64,000 bases of DNA from Ixodes scapularis (lineage: Eukaryota > Arthropoda > Arachnida > Ixodida > Ixodidae): the NCBI RefSeq assembly GCF_016920785.2, contig NW_024609846.1, positions 122,353,473 through 122,417,472 of the forward strand, in the 5' to 3' direction. A program made the translations under genes and the position numbers. Positions 48,470 to 59,700 of the stretch are shown here, in pieces (the stretch's first letter is position 1; each line of letters opens with the position of its first letter). Below the pieces are notes generated by a model. The model saw nothing but the letters and a program-made list of their open reading frames with translations, searched no databases and was not told the DNA's origin.

Positions 48470-49077
48470 AATATCATCAGCTAAGCCTGTAATGAATAAT
48501 CGCACGGTCGTATTTTGAGCAGATGGCTATATTTTATGCTCTAAATGCCGCGATTTTGGCGAGCGCTTCAAAATCAGCCATGGAGGAGCGCGATGCATCT
48601 CGGGAGATTCGGCAGACGTCTTGACGTCATCATGCCTCGGACGACCAAGCGTACTGTAGTGACGAGTTTTGCCACTTGGAGGCGTCAACGCGTTACAATC
48701 TCGCTTTGTCGAAGTACCCAAGGGCTGTAGAGATCGCGGGGCCAGCACGCGCACCAAACCTGAGAACAACCGAAGCACGCGTTTGCACGTCGCGCGAGAG
48801 CTGAAACCAAGGTGGCTCACTTCGTTTTGGCTCTCTCCACCAAGACGCCTCGGTATTGCGTTCAGGCCTAGGCAATCTATACCAGTGAGCGGACATACCG
48901 CTGCGGCGCTGCTTTCATAGGTATGTTGTCGTCACGACATTCCATTGAAGCTTCATAACCAACTACCAGGTGGTTTTTGATTATCGTTTAATTCACTTTA
49001 AAATATGTTTTCTTGCGTTTTCTAGCGCAATATTTATGTTTCTGTGGTTGTGCTGCTACCTGCGTCGTGTTGAAACA
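48470..49077. mobile_element. ~608-bp insertion with 13-bp direct repeats
   Basis: AAGAAATGAGCTC occurs at 48457-48469 and again at 49078-49090, bracketing CpG-rich sequence unrelated to the LINE around it. Removing the insert would leave a plausible short spacer between ORF1 and ORF2. There is no poly(A), TIR or coding domain, so the class is unknown; a 13-bp duplication fits LINE-driven retroposition best. Confidence 0.6.
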
Positions 49078-49211
49078 AAGAAATGAGCTCCAGAATTTGG
49101 TTTCCGTACCCCTTTAATGGTGAAACATTTGTGTGGGATCTTAATCCAAACCAGCGACGTCGTGTTCAACCCAGTGGGGCAGCGTACAACTGACGCGATG
49201 CAAGGGCAGCT

Positions 49212-50117
49212 GAAAACGATCTACCTGAATTGAGAGTTATTAGCCTAAACGCCCGAAGTGTGGTTAATAAAATTGAAGCTCTAGAAATTTTGTTTCTTGC
49301 CCACAGTCCCCATGTGGTAGCTATTACAGAAACATGGCTAAACTCCAATATAGAAAGCGATTGTATTGTTCCCCCCAATTATAAATTAGTTAGGTGTGAT
49401 AGAACTACCAGAGGCGGCGGTGTGGCAATTTGTTTAAGAAATGACATTGATTGTGTGGTGCTTGAATGCGACTGTGATGAAACTGTTTGGTGCCGAATTT
49501 CTTATTACAGTCGAACGTTCCTTTTCGGAGTGGTTTATAGAACGCCAAACGCACCAGTAGAATTTTTGGAGGGCTTGAATGAGTTTTTGTGCAAATATGT
49601 AAATGATACAACCAAGGTAATCATGACTGGAGATTTTAATTTGCCCCATGTAAATTGGGCTCTTTTGACAGCTGGTGGCATTGATATCCTTAACGAAGAA
49701 AAAATAATTGACATAACGTTTAATCACAACCTTACCCAAATAGTCAAGGAATACACTAGAATCACCGACCAGTCTCAGTCAACATTAGACCTTGTCTTTA
49801 TTACAGAAAACATATCGGATTACGAGATTTCAATTGTAGAAGGAATTTCAGACCATAAAATGATTTTGTTTACGATTCCACTACCACGACAGGGTCATTG
49901 CAGGGTTGCTAGGCCCCTAATTGTTAAAGACTTTACTCGCGCAGACGATACAAGTATTATAGATTACTTAGAGACATCCTTAGAAACATTAGACCAACTA
50001 AGCATTACAAGTACAGTAGATGATCTGTGGAATTTTTTAAAACTACTACTTCCTTTTGCATTAATTCCTTTGTTCCCAATAAAACTAAAAAGACATATCG
50101 CAGAAATCCCTGGATAA
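49212..50117 (+). pseudogene. LINE ORF2 endonuclease domain
   Basis: It contains all main APE-endonuclease landmarks: LRVISLNARSVVNKI, HVVAITETWLN with the catalytic glutamate, CDRTTRGGGVAI, FLFGVVYRTPN, MTGDFNLPHVNW, LDLVFIT and GISDHKMILFTI ending the domain with its SDH. The sequence upstream has no ATG in frame. The true frame leaves at a T6A4 homopolymer near 50033-50043, after which the correct reading continues in 50027-50326 (NPWITREVIHLKRQI). Confidence 0.88.
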
Positions 50118-51988
50118 CGCGTGAAGTTATCCACCTAAAACGTCAAATCAAAAGGCACAGAAAAGGTTTTAAAGAACATATCAATGCTCTAAAAATTAAA
50201 TTAAAAACATCACTCAAACAAGCCAAAGAGAGATTCTTTTCAGTGACTCTTCACAACTTTTTCTGCCCCTCAGAAATTTTGGCGTTTCTTAGGAGGAAAG
50301 AGGGAAATGATCGAGCAGATTGTTGAAAACGATGTGGTCATTACTGACAGTGCAGAAATGGCAGATCGGTTTAACGTGTTTTTCAAATCAGTCTTTTCAG
50401 CCCACGAGGTACAAAATCACGATGAGGCCTTTAATTCTGATATTGAAACGAGTACGCCAGAAATAGAGATAAGCCAGTCCGGAATATTTGCTCAGCTATG
50501 GTCACTGGATACAAAAAAATCAACAGGCCCGGATAAAATACCGAATGAATTCTTAAAGCGATATGCAGAGTGGCTATCTTTTTATTTAAAAATTATCTTT
50601 GACAAATCATAACAAACGGAGTCACTCCCGCAAGATTGGTTATCCGCACGTGTCGTCCCTGTGTTTAAAGGAGGAAGCCGTTTTACGATAGAAAACTACC
50701 GGCCTATTTCATTGACCAGCGTTTGCTGTAAAGTGATGGAGCACGTCATTTCAAAATATATATTTACTTTTTTAGAGGAGCGAAAGACGTTATACTCTCA
50801 TCAGCATGGCTTTCGAAATGGTTTGTCAACCGTAACGCGCTTGTTGAAACGTTTCATGATTTTTCTTTATCTGTAAATAATAAGGAACAGATCGATGTAA
50901 TTTGTATAGACTTTTCAAAAGCATTCGACCGCATACCTCACAAAAAATTATTATTCAAATTAAAAAAGATAGGGTTGTGTGATAAAATCGTTAACTGGAT
51001 AGAAGCATACCTGTCAAATCGGAGTCAAAAAGTTGAGATGAATGGAAACATATCTCCACCTCTATCTGTAACCTCAGGAGTCCCGCAGGGCTCAGTCTTA
51101 GGACCATTATTGTTTTTGATATATATAAATGATATAGCTACGCATATTGCAGAACCAGTAAAATTAAAACTTTTTGCAGATGATTGCCTTCTTTACTCTA
51201 TCATAAACAACACTAATGATCAATTAGCTCTTAATAGGAACCTGGAAAATCTAAGGCAATGGTGTGAGGACTGGCAAATGCAAATAAATTTTCGTAAGTC
51301 GACATATATCCATATAACGAACAAAAAAAGCGTTTTGAAATTTTGTTATAATATAGGCAATGTTAATTTGAGTGTTGTAAACAGTTTTAAGTACCTTGGT
51401 GTGGTGATCTCACACGATTTGCAATGGCGCACCCATATAGATAATGTCTACTCCTCCGCCTATCGAAGTTTGTGCTTTCTTAAACGAAAGTTAAAACCTG
51501 CAACTAGTAATGCCAAAATCACAGCTTATAAGACAATGATCCGTCCTATTTTAGAGTACGCCAGCATTGTATGGAGTCCAAACAAAAAAGTAGACATCAA
51601 TAGACTAGAAAAAATTCAAAGGCAGGCTGCACGTTTCATTCTTAATAAATACAAACGAACAGACTCTGTGACTGAAATGCTTAGCCAGTGTGGACTTCAA
51701 TCATTAGAAATTAGACGGAGAATAGCGCGGCTAAACTTCTTATTTGCGTTGTATAACAATTACTTAAACATTGAACCTGAACTATATTGAAATGAAACAC
51801 ATAAACGATCGCGCAGATTAAATCACAATAAAACAATCCAACCGTATAATAGTAGTATAGACGTTTTTAAATATTCATTCTTTGTGCAAACAATTGAAGA
51901 CTGGAACCAACTTCCAGATTATGTCATTAATTCTGCAAATATGTCCCAATTCGAGTCTTCTTTAGAAAAGATATTTACCCAGCAATAA
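50118..51988 (+). pseudogene. LINE ORF2 reverse transcriptase, broken
   Basis: RT landmarks are in order: KKSTGPDKIPNEFLK, then after an in-frame TAA (50610-50612) LPQDWLSARVVPVFKGG, NYRPISLTSVCCKVME, HQHGFRNGLSTVT, a frameshift near 50838, DVICIDFSKAFDRIPHKKLL, SGVPQGSVLGPLLFLIYIND and FADDCLLY (catalytic). The C-terminal domain runs to a TGA at 51788-51790, and readable similarity continues to IEDWNQLPDYVINSAN and TAA at 51986-51988. Another frameshift lies near 50300. At least three frame breaks and two stops make it non-functional. Confidence 0.88.
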
Positions 51989-52209
51989 ATAAAAAGGGCG
52001 TTTGTCTTTTTTTTATTTCACTTCTTTTTACAAAGTGTGGCGATATGGTTCACGTTGTCTTCAATTAAAAATTGTATAACAGTCTTCTTCTATTACGTAC
52101 ATATGTATAGAGTTCAAATTTTTGATATGACTGTATATATATTGTTGTTACCTCTTCTGTAATAGCCTTCAAGTGAAGGCTGACAGTATTCTTAAATAAA
52201 ATAATAAAA

Positions 52210-53440
52210 AATGACAATTTTTATTTGAATCATAACACCCGATATCCAAGTTGGGGACCACATACCTTTGCTGGGTCTTTCCTGTGAACTTTTTTACAGA
52301 GACACGGGGTGCCGCATTCAAAACATAGCTCCGTTTGCAAAATATGGGGGCCCTGAAAAGGCCCCCGATAAGGGTTGTGGCACCCTGTAGAGTAAAAAAA
52401 AAAGAATAAAAAAGGAATATTCCGAGCAGCCAGACCAGCACGGCTGCTCTGGCCGCTCTGGCCAGAGCAGCTCCTCTCATCAAAGAAGACGCCGTCCGAA
52501 ACTCCAGCTGCTCCCTCCTTATTTTTTTTTTCTTTTTATTCACTTTGTTACTTCATTTTGTTATTGGGTTCGACTGCTCCCTTCTCTGTGACGATGCCGT
52601 CTGTGGACATACGTTTGGCAAGGGTTTGGCGTTTGTTTTGTCACGCGATGGTGTGGTCCGACCGATCAACCAATGAGTTTGTTAGAATTGTGTCACGAGG
52701 TATAAAATGGCGGATGAAATAAAAATAATAAATGCAAAGAAGTGCGCAGTTACCCCTCGGCGCTTTATTCTTCCAGAGGCGAGCATCGCAGTGCCATGGC
52801 GTTCAACTTGTGCCGTCTTCATGGCGCCATGAAAGACCCTCTTGAAGCAATTAATTTGCTTTAGCGCGTTGGCCTGCTCCTGGCTCCTGGGTTTTCGTGC
52901 GTGTCCAGCGCTGTGTATGTGGCTCTTTCTTTTGTGTGCATGAAAGCTTACCGCCGAATTCATAGATGTCACTCCGAGTCATGCCAAGAGAAGGGCGACC
53001 CTTCACTTACAGAAGGGCGGTTGAAGGGGCACTTCCACTTGAAGTGAGGTTTACCATTCTGAAATGGCACTTCGCTTTCACTCGAGCAAGTGAAGGGAGC
53101 CCTTCTACGGGATGCGTCCGGGAGCGAGAGTAGAAAAGAAATTTATATTTATACTTTGCGTAAGACCACAAAAGTAAGTTAATTCTTAGTGTGTTTACAT
53201 AATTTGTGTTTATAAAGAAATATTAGCACATAACAAACATGTTGCGATTTCAGAAACGAACGTAGCTCGTGCATCTTCTTTCAAACTAAATTGGCCAGCA
53301 ATATAGCCATCAATATCCATGCTGAATACATTCCAAGTCCTTCCGATATCCTTGTTCCAACGCCACCACCGCCGTTGCCTTTTCGTGTTTACTTGCCCTG
53401 CTGGTTTGTTCTTTTAAAGTTTTCATTTCCGTAGCGTGTA
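52210..53440. other. Upstream flank of the Harbinger accessory gene
   Basis: Positions 52990-53105 carry dense short palindromic words (ACCCTTCACTT, CACTTCCACTTGAAGTG, CAAGTGAAGGG, GCCCTTCTACGG). Such arrays are common in subterminal regions of DNA transposons, so this may be the left end of the Harbinger unit; no matching right end is visible because the right side is truncated. 52440-52480 has a short GCTCTGGCC repeat. No gene seen. Confidence 0.4.
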
Positions 53441-53720
53441 ATGGATAAGGCCAAGGCACCCGCTGCGCGGTTCACAGAGATCGAAAAGGCAATACTGATG
53501 GAACTTGTAATGACGTACAAAAAAATCATCGAATGTAAAAAGACCGACGAATCGTCGTTAAACAAAAAAAAGGCAACTTGGATTCGACTCTGCAACGAGT
53601 ATAACTGCAACCACGGTGTATATCGACGGGACGTGAAACAGCTAAAAAAATGGTGGGAAAATGTGAAGGCCAAAGCGAAGAAGGACCATTCCAAAGAAAA
53701 AAACAAGGTCCACAAAACAG
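53441..53720 (+). CDS. Accessory gene exon 1, GC donor
   Basis: It encodes the Myb/SANT-like domain up to KVHKT and ends in phase 1. The donor appears to be AACAG|GCAAGT, a GC-AG intron: splicing there to 54207 gives KTGGGPPGKP, the expected family sequence. The frame could read on to 53770, but that tail has no family match. Confidence 0.82.
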
Positions 53721-56700
53721 GCAAGTCTCTCGTTCAGGTTTCTCATCGCGCTGAAAGTGCCTCGGAATGAGCGATGGGTCACATTTGTAGCCCGAACTGT
53801 CGGTCACAAATTCGCCCTTGTTTCGAACTGTTGTTTCTGGAATACCTGTCATGGGGGATGGAGCGTGAACGTGCGCAGACAAGTCGGTTATGCAACCTAA
53901 TGCTGTCAGTTGAATACCGTAGTAACCTGACAATGGAGCAGCATGAACGGAACCGCAGCACGATATAATACTACCGTTAAATCAGTAATTCTACTTGCAG
54001 TTTTTGCGGCGGACATGTACAGTAGATCACAACTGACAACACCCAGATGCTCAATATTTCATTTCATTACGCATGGGGCAGAGGGGATGAACATTCCCTA
54101 TCAGCAAATGCATGCCTATAAATCGGGGTATATTTAAAAAGGAAAACAGATCTTAGATAACATTAGAACTTGGAGTGCCTAGATTGACTACTGTTTGCTC
54201 CTTTAGGAGGGGGGCCACCTGGCAAGCCAATGAGCGCCACCTCCGTGCTGGTTGGGGCGGTGGCCTCACACGTGTTCAACAGACAGGAAAATATGGAGGA
54301 CAGCGATGGGGCACCCTATCTGCCCCCGGTCTGCAGCCTCCCAGTTCTCCGACTACTGCAGCCGATGCTGGACGGCGAGGAGGACCCTCTTGATGCCGAC
54401 TTGGGTAGAATGCTTGAACCGTTTCCATGTCTTGACCTGTACACTCTAAGCCCGGTCCCACTTAGTAAGAGGGACATTTCTTCGATTTTTTCCCACTTAA
54501 CTTTAAGAGGGGCGACAGACCTCTTAATATTACATGGAGATGCTCCCTCTTACTTAAGTGAGACACCACCCCTCTTAAAGTAAGCGAGGCGGCGTCTCCC
54601 TTAAATTTGAGGTCAGAGTCCCTTAATTAAGAGGGACAGTTTTTAGATATTTTCTTTCTTAAATTCGGAGGGACGGTGGCCCGCTTAAAATGCAGGGGCA
54701 TAGTCCCCCTTAAGTCGGGGTCACGCTGCTTATACTTCATACAAAATACATTCTGCAGACATGTTCCGAAACGAGTCGCCTCGACATCCGCGCTTCGTAC
54801 GCCACGAGGTAACCAATCAAAAGGTTACTTTGTCACGTGGCATACAAAGCACGGATGTCGCGGTGACTCGCATTGGAACATGTCTGCAGAATGTATTTTG
54901 TATAATGTATAAGCAGCGTGACCCCGGCTTTAAGTTACCTCTGTTATTGTATCGTACAATTTCTGCTCCTTCGTGTTTTGAGTGTCAGGTGACATGCTGC
55001 ACTGCACTTCTCGCACTTTTGCTGATATGGTTTAACTAAAGTTATTTTGTGCTGCGTAGCAGAATTGAAATTTGATCTGTATATCTTGTTTGATAAACGG
55101 AATCAATGTGTTAAAGGAAACAGTAACAATCTTTAAGAGTAAACACTGTTTTATTTGCCATGACCCAAGAAAATATTTTGATATGTCTTCATCAAAATAA
55201 TAATTCTATAACGATGTTCTGGTAGCTTTTACGAATAAAAAAAGACTTAGAACAGCGCCAGAAATCGGCGTTTCTTGGAAGCTATCACACAAAAAATTTC
55301 GTGCTGCAGAGTGACTCATTTTGCCTATCATAAACAACAACAATACAATCGTGCTGGAAAAAAAAAAAAAAAACCTTTTTTTAGCGGATAACACAAAAAG
55401 AAAAGTACATTCTAAAAAAAAAGCCCGTGCGTCTACTTTCCCGCACAACACTTGGAAAGACAATCACCATAACTCTCGGAGGCAGCTCAGCGAATGTAGA
55501 TGCCGAAACATATGATTATACCAAAAAAAATGAGTTGCGACATTAAGCACAACAAGCGTGATGTTTTGCATTGGTTAATGTCACAACTCGGACTGACTTT
55601 TTTGGTCTAATCTTATGTTTCGGCATCGTGATCCGCTGAGCTGCTTCCGTGAGTTACGGTGATTGACTTTCCAAGTGCTGGCTCGGGAAAGTAGATTCCT
55701 GTGCTTTTTTTTAGAGCGTAGTTACCTACTTCATAGCATTAAAAACTAATTATTCGGCGTCTCTTGCCATCAGCAGAACCTCAGAATTTCTGTTGTTTTT
55801 GAACGGCCATAAGCGATTTTATGAGCTTCTCCGACATAAACTAAATCGAAACACTTTATTTTCAACGAGCAGACCCTAGAGGAGTCCAAGGGTTTGTCCA
55901 CATGCCACGGGGTAGGAGAGTCCCGTTATGTAATACACCCATAAGCACATGACTAGTGCCCCCTCCATAGTCGTGCTAGCGGTGAGTTTCACTGACCAGT
56001 TCCAAGAAACGACCCCTTTCTCCGAACCGAAGAAAGTCTTGGGTCTTGGAACTTTTTCGTCAGGGGTAAAATCGTCCTGCAAGCAGCAATTCTTAAAAAA
56101 AAAAAAAAAAACTTGCGTCAGCGTCAAACTTAGATTTCTATTTTTGCATTCGCTTTTTCACATACCATAGGTGATGAAAGAACTGGCCAATCGAGACCGG
56201 AGGATGGTCTTAATGTTCAAGGATGTTGTTGGGTTGTCTCCGCAGAAGGCCCCTTTTACCTCCTCCAGGTTTCCCAGCATGGTGACAATCGTGTTATGGA
56301 ACCGAAGTTGTGCATCCACCTTTAGCTGAATGAAAGACCATATTGTTTTCCTTTAGATACAGAGGGTGGGAATTAGAATAAAGGTAATCAAGCGCTTTCA
56401 CCTGTTATCAAGCAGGCGATAGGAAACAAATGCGAAAATAAAGTGCAAACAGTTCAAAGATTCGGAACCCAATCTGTATGCGATGAAATAGCGAGTGACA
56501 TTAGCTTATGACGCAACTTATGCCACTATTAATTTTTGGTACGAGAATAGACTGCAGTTTTAATTAATTTACGAGAATCAATTGTTTCTGTATTACCAAG
56601 ACAAAACGAAAACGCATTTAGTAGTAGATGAACTTTAGAAGCCCCATGTGCTTTGGTAAGCATGGATTGCATTTGCGGCTCGAAGCTGCAGAAGTGATCT

Positions 56701-59700
56701 AGCGCATGTTTTAGAAAGCAACATAATCAAATAAAAAATTACATTTCTGTAAATATTTCGCCGCCAGCCATTCATTTTTTTTTTTTTTTTTCAGTAGCAG
56801 TGCATTTGCCAACAGAACGTAAATAGAGCCTACCTACATACCGGAATACAAAAAGTTAATAATTACCGAGTTCGTTGTGAACCGTGTGCGGGTGGCCGCA
56901 GTAGGCTCACCACTCAGGGTGGTGCGTTCCACCGTGCAGAGGGTCCCGGTAGAGCTCTTTACACGAGCAATCCGAGCGGAACCCCCGCCTGATTCCCTTC
57001 ATGTCAACGTTCGTTGCCATTGCCTCACTCTGAAAACAAGATTGTTAATAACGGTCAGTCATTTAACGCCCACAGTCAACGCACTAGCCCTAAAGCGCAT
57101 AAGAAAGAAAAGAAAAAAAAAAAAAGCAAACTTCTGTTTACATATTTTTCGCGGATGCACGACACAGAAAAAAAAAAAAAATATTCAGCCAGCTACAGAA
57201 AACAAAGAGCATAATAAACATCATAAATAAGATCTCCAAAAACAAAAACATAGTCGGCGCCAAAAAAAAAAAAAAAAAAAAAAGCCGGTAGCTGTGCCTG
57301 CACGACCGTCAAAATATAACGAACAAAACAGTACGCCAAAGAAATACAAAAGAAAAAAAATGTACTCCCTGGCCGCCGCTACACCCTTCCCCCAGACGCC
57401 GCGACGCCGACGCAACGCGAACACGCGAAGAAAAAAAAACCTTTATTTCTTCTTTTTGTTTCTGCTCGTCCAATCCCCCTGCCCTTTTCACAAACATACA
57501 CACACATTATGGGTTTTTACTCGTCGCCCACTTGAGAAAAATATGTTCATAATCACTGCAACGCTAACGATGTCTACAACATAACGTTGCAGTGTAAATT
57601 GCTGTAATGAATTGTGAAGGCAAACAAACGCAAAATCGCCAACATTGTTTCTGTCAATCAACGCTCTCGGGCGGTCAACCTCAAGCATTTAGAGTGCACA
57701 CCGAGAAAGAAATCGGCGAGCCAAGCTTACAAACACTGACTGCCCCAGCTAGGGTGCCTTTATGCTGGCTTTGCCTTAGGGAGGGTGATGCCATCCTTTG
57801 TAGTACTCGATGCCGACAGTGTACGCTCACGGATAAAATACCAGGAAATTGCCGGTAATAAAATGCCGGCGTAGCACTGCCAAAGTTAGCAGCTCGAGCT
57901 GGGAGAAGAACGATCGCGCGTTCGAAATTGAAAAGTAGACAAAAGCGTCGGACAGAAAATGGTCTGATATCACCAGCTTAAGACAGACGCGTACACGTTG
58001 GGACACCCTAACCCGCTAAAAGTGTTTTGTGCGAAAGACAGCCCTGCGGCTCACGGCAGGGCAAACGATTAGCGACGCTTTGTCCTAACTGAACGAGCAG
58101 ATCCAGGAAGCGACCGCGTCCGCGGACTACAGCTGAACACTCTCACTCTACATGCAAAGCTCGTGCATCTCACAGCCAGCGTGAAAATATTGATGGCTCG
58201 TTATTCCCACCCGCAATGCACCCAAAACAAAAGCGTCAATATGGCAGGATTACTCACCCGAAGGAAATCAAACGAGCAGCATGACGCTTGCGACTCTCCG
58301 GCAACGACCGTTTCCAGCTCTCCGTGAATTGGCGTGAAGCCTTAGCACCGTGGATTAGTGCGCCTGCCCCCCTCCTCCTGACCGAACTACATTGGTCCAG
58401 TTAAGAGGGACCGGTTCCCTCTTAATATGAAGGGACACGCGTGAATCTTTTTGTCTGTCTTTCCTGTTCAGAGGGACTAACGAAACGGTTTCCTTGGTCT
58501 CTCTTAATATGTTGGTGTCCCTCTAGATGTTGCTATTTTATTTTTCAATTTCCCTCTTAAAAAGGGCTGTCCCCCTGAAAGCATTGTTGTCCCCTCTAAA
58601 ATCAGAGGGACAGCGTTTTTTATGAGGGACCGGTTTTAGAGTGTACTTTCTAAACTGGTACCTTTTCGTCTTTACCCACTGATCTTCTCATGGATATGCA
58701 TGGATACGGTTATAGATCATAATGAGTCTGCCTTCAGAAATGTTTCACCTGGTGTTCCTCAGTAGTACATACTGGCACCCCTACGTTTTTTAATAATCAT
58801 GAATGACCTTGCAGCAACCATCTCATCTAATATTAATCTTGTTGCAGATGACTGTGTCGTCAATAACAAAGTAAAAAGTGTGCATGACAACATTCAATTT
58901 CAAGATAATTTAGTAAAAATGAACAAATGGTGCGAACAGCATGTACATTACTTATGTACAAGGTAACATATATCATTGCAGGGCTGGGTTCCATACAGCT
59001 TCAAAACAGTACATGGCAACTACTGCAGACTAACAATGACCATACTCCCCTGACAAAGAAACAAACAGCACAGGGTATTAAAATAATCATAGCATGATTT
59101 CTGCCAAGAAATATCTATACCAAGCACTCCAAAAGGTGGAAACGGTTAAGTAATCTAGTGGCCTAGTTTATGGCACAGGTTCAAAATGGATGAAAACATT
59201 GTTACACATTAGATCAGCAGCAGAAAAAAAATCAAATACTTCAAATTGCAACTGCATGAAAAACAAAAATACAATCTCAAACTTATAAAAACCCTTTCTA
59301 CTCTTCATGTATGTCCCATTGTTCACTTCATAACTTCTACGTGTTCTTTCAATTGCAGAGGAGCCCGGTTCACCAGCTGGGCCTGCCTCAGACGTCGATG
59401 CACCACTGTCACCAGCGGCTGCCTGCATCGCTGATAGACCTGCAGCAGCCCCAGCAGCTTGCCTGATTAGCCAGACATCTACTGCAGGGTCACCAGCTCC
59501 TACACCTGCGGCTGCTGCAGCGTGCAACAGTGGTAGTGCGGCAGCAGCTGTGGGCAGTGGTGCCCGCCAGGTCGGAGGACGTATGGCGCTGCTGGAAAGG
59601 AGCCTCGCAGAGGAAAACGATATGAGGATGGCCTTTGTCCAGCAGGAGCATGCCCTGCGCTGCAACTTCCTTGAACAGGACCACCGCGACGCACTCAGCA

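Larger units (their letters stand above)
48232..52200 (+). mobile_element. Degenerate LINE (CR1/L2/Jockey-like) with interruptions
   Basis: The ORF1 end (48235-48465), endonuclease (from ~49212) and reverse transcriptase (to 51988) occur in order on plus. A ~608-bp insert (48470-49077) with 13-bp direct repeats splits ORF1 from ORF2. AATAAA at 51985-51990 overlaps the stop, and a second AATAAA-rich tail at 52193-52209 probably marks the 3' end. The protein differs from the LINE at 1-3000, so it is a separate family. Confidence 0.8.
54442..58643. mobile_element. 4.2-kb TIR element, TA duplication, subterminal repeat arrays
   Basis: Left terminus CACTCTAAGCCCGGTCCC and inverted right terminus CACTCTAAAACCGGTCCC match over ~20 bp. 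Both sit next to TA (54440-54441; 58644-58645). The first and last ~250 bp are filled with the word TTAAGAGGGAC in both orientations (54465-54712 and 58398-58640), a layout resembling transposase-binding arrays. It lies wholly inside an intron of the Harbinger accessory gene. No catalytic transposase was recognised inside; possible minus-strand exons of unknown function lie at 55876-56335 and a possible minus-strand leader near 58260-58340. TA with CACTCTAA ends fits no superfamily I can name with certainty. Confidence 0.75.
54405..59358. other. Accessory-gene intron 2, inflated by nested transposons
   Basis: This 4,954-bp intron contains the 4,202-bp CACTCTAA element plus a LINE RT scrap. 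Without the large element it would be about 750 bp. Confidence 0.75.

Noticed and set aside
56877..57230. Lysine-rich frames around 57014-57230
   Set aside because: Created by poly-A tracts; no domain.
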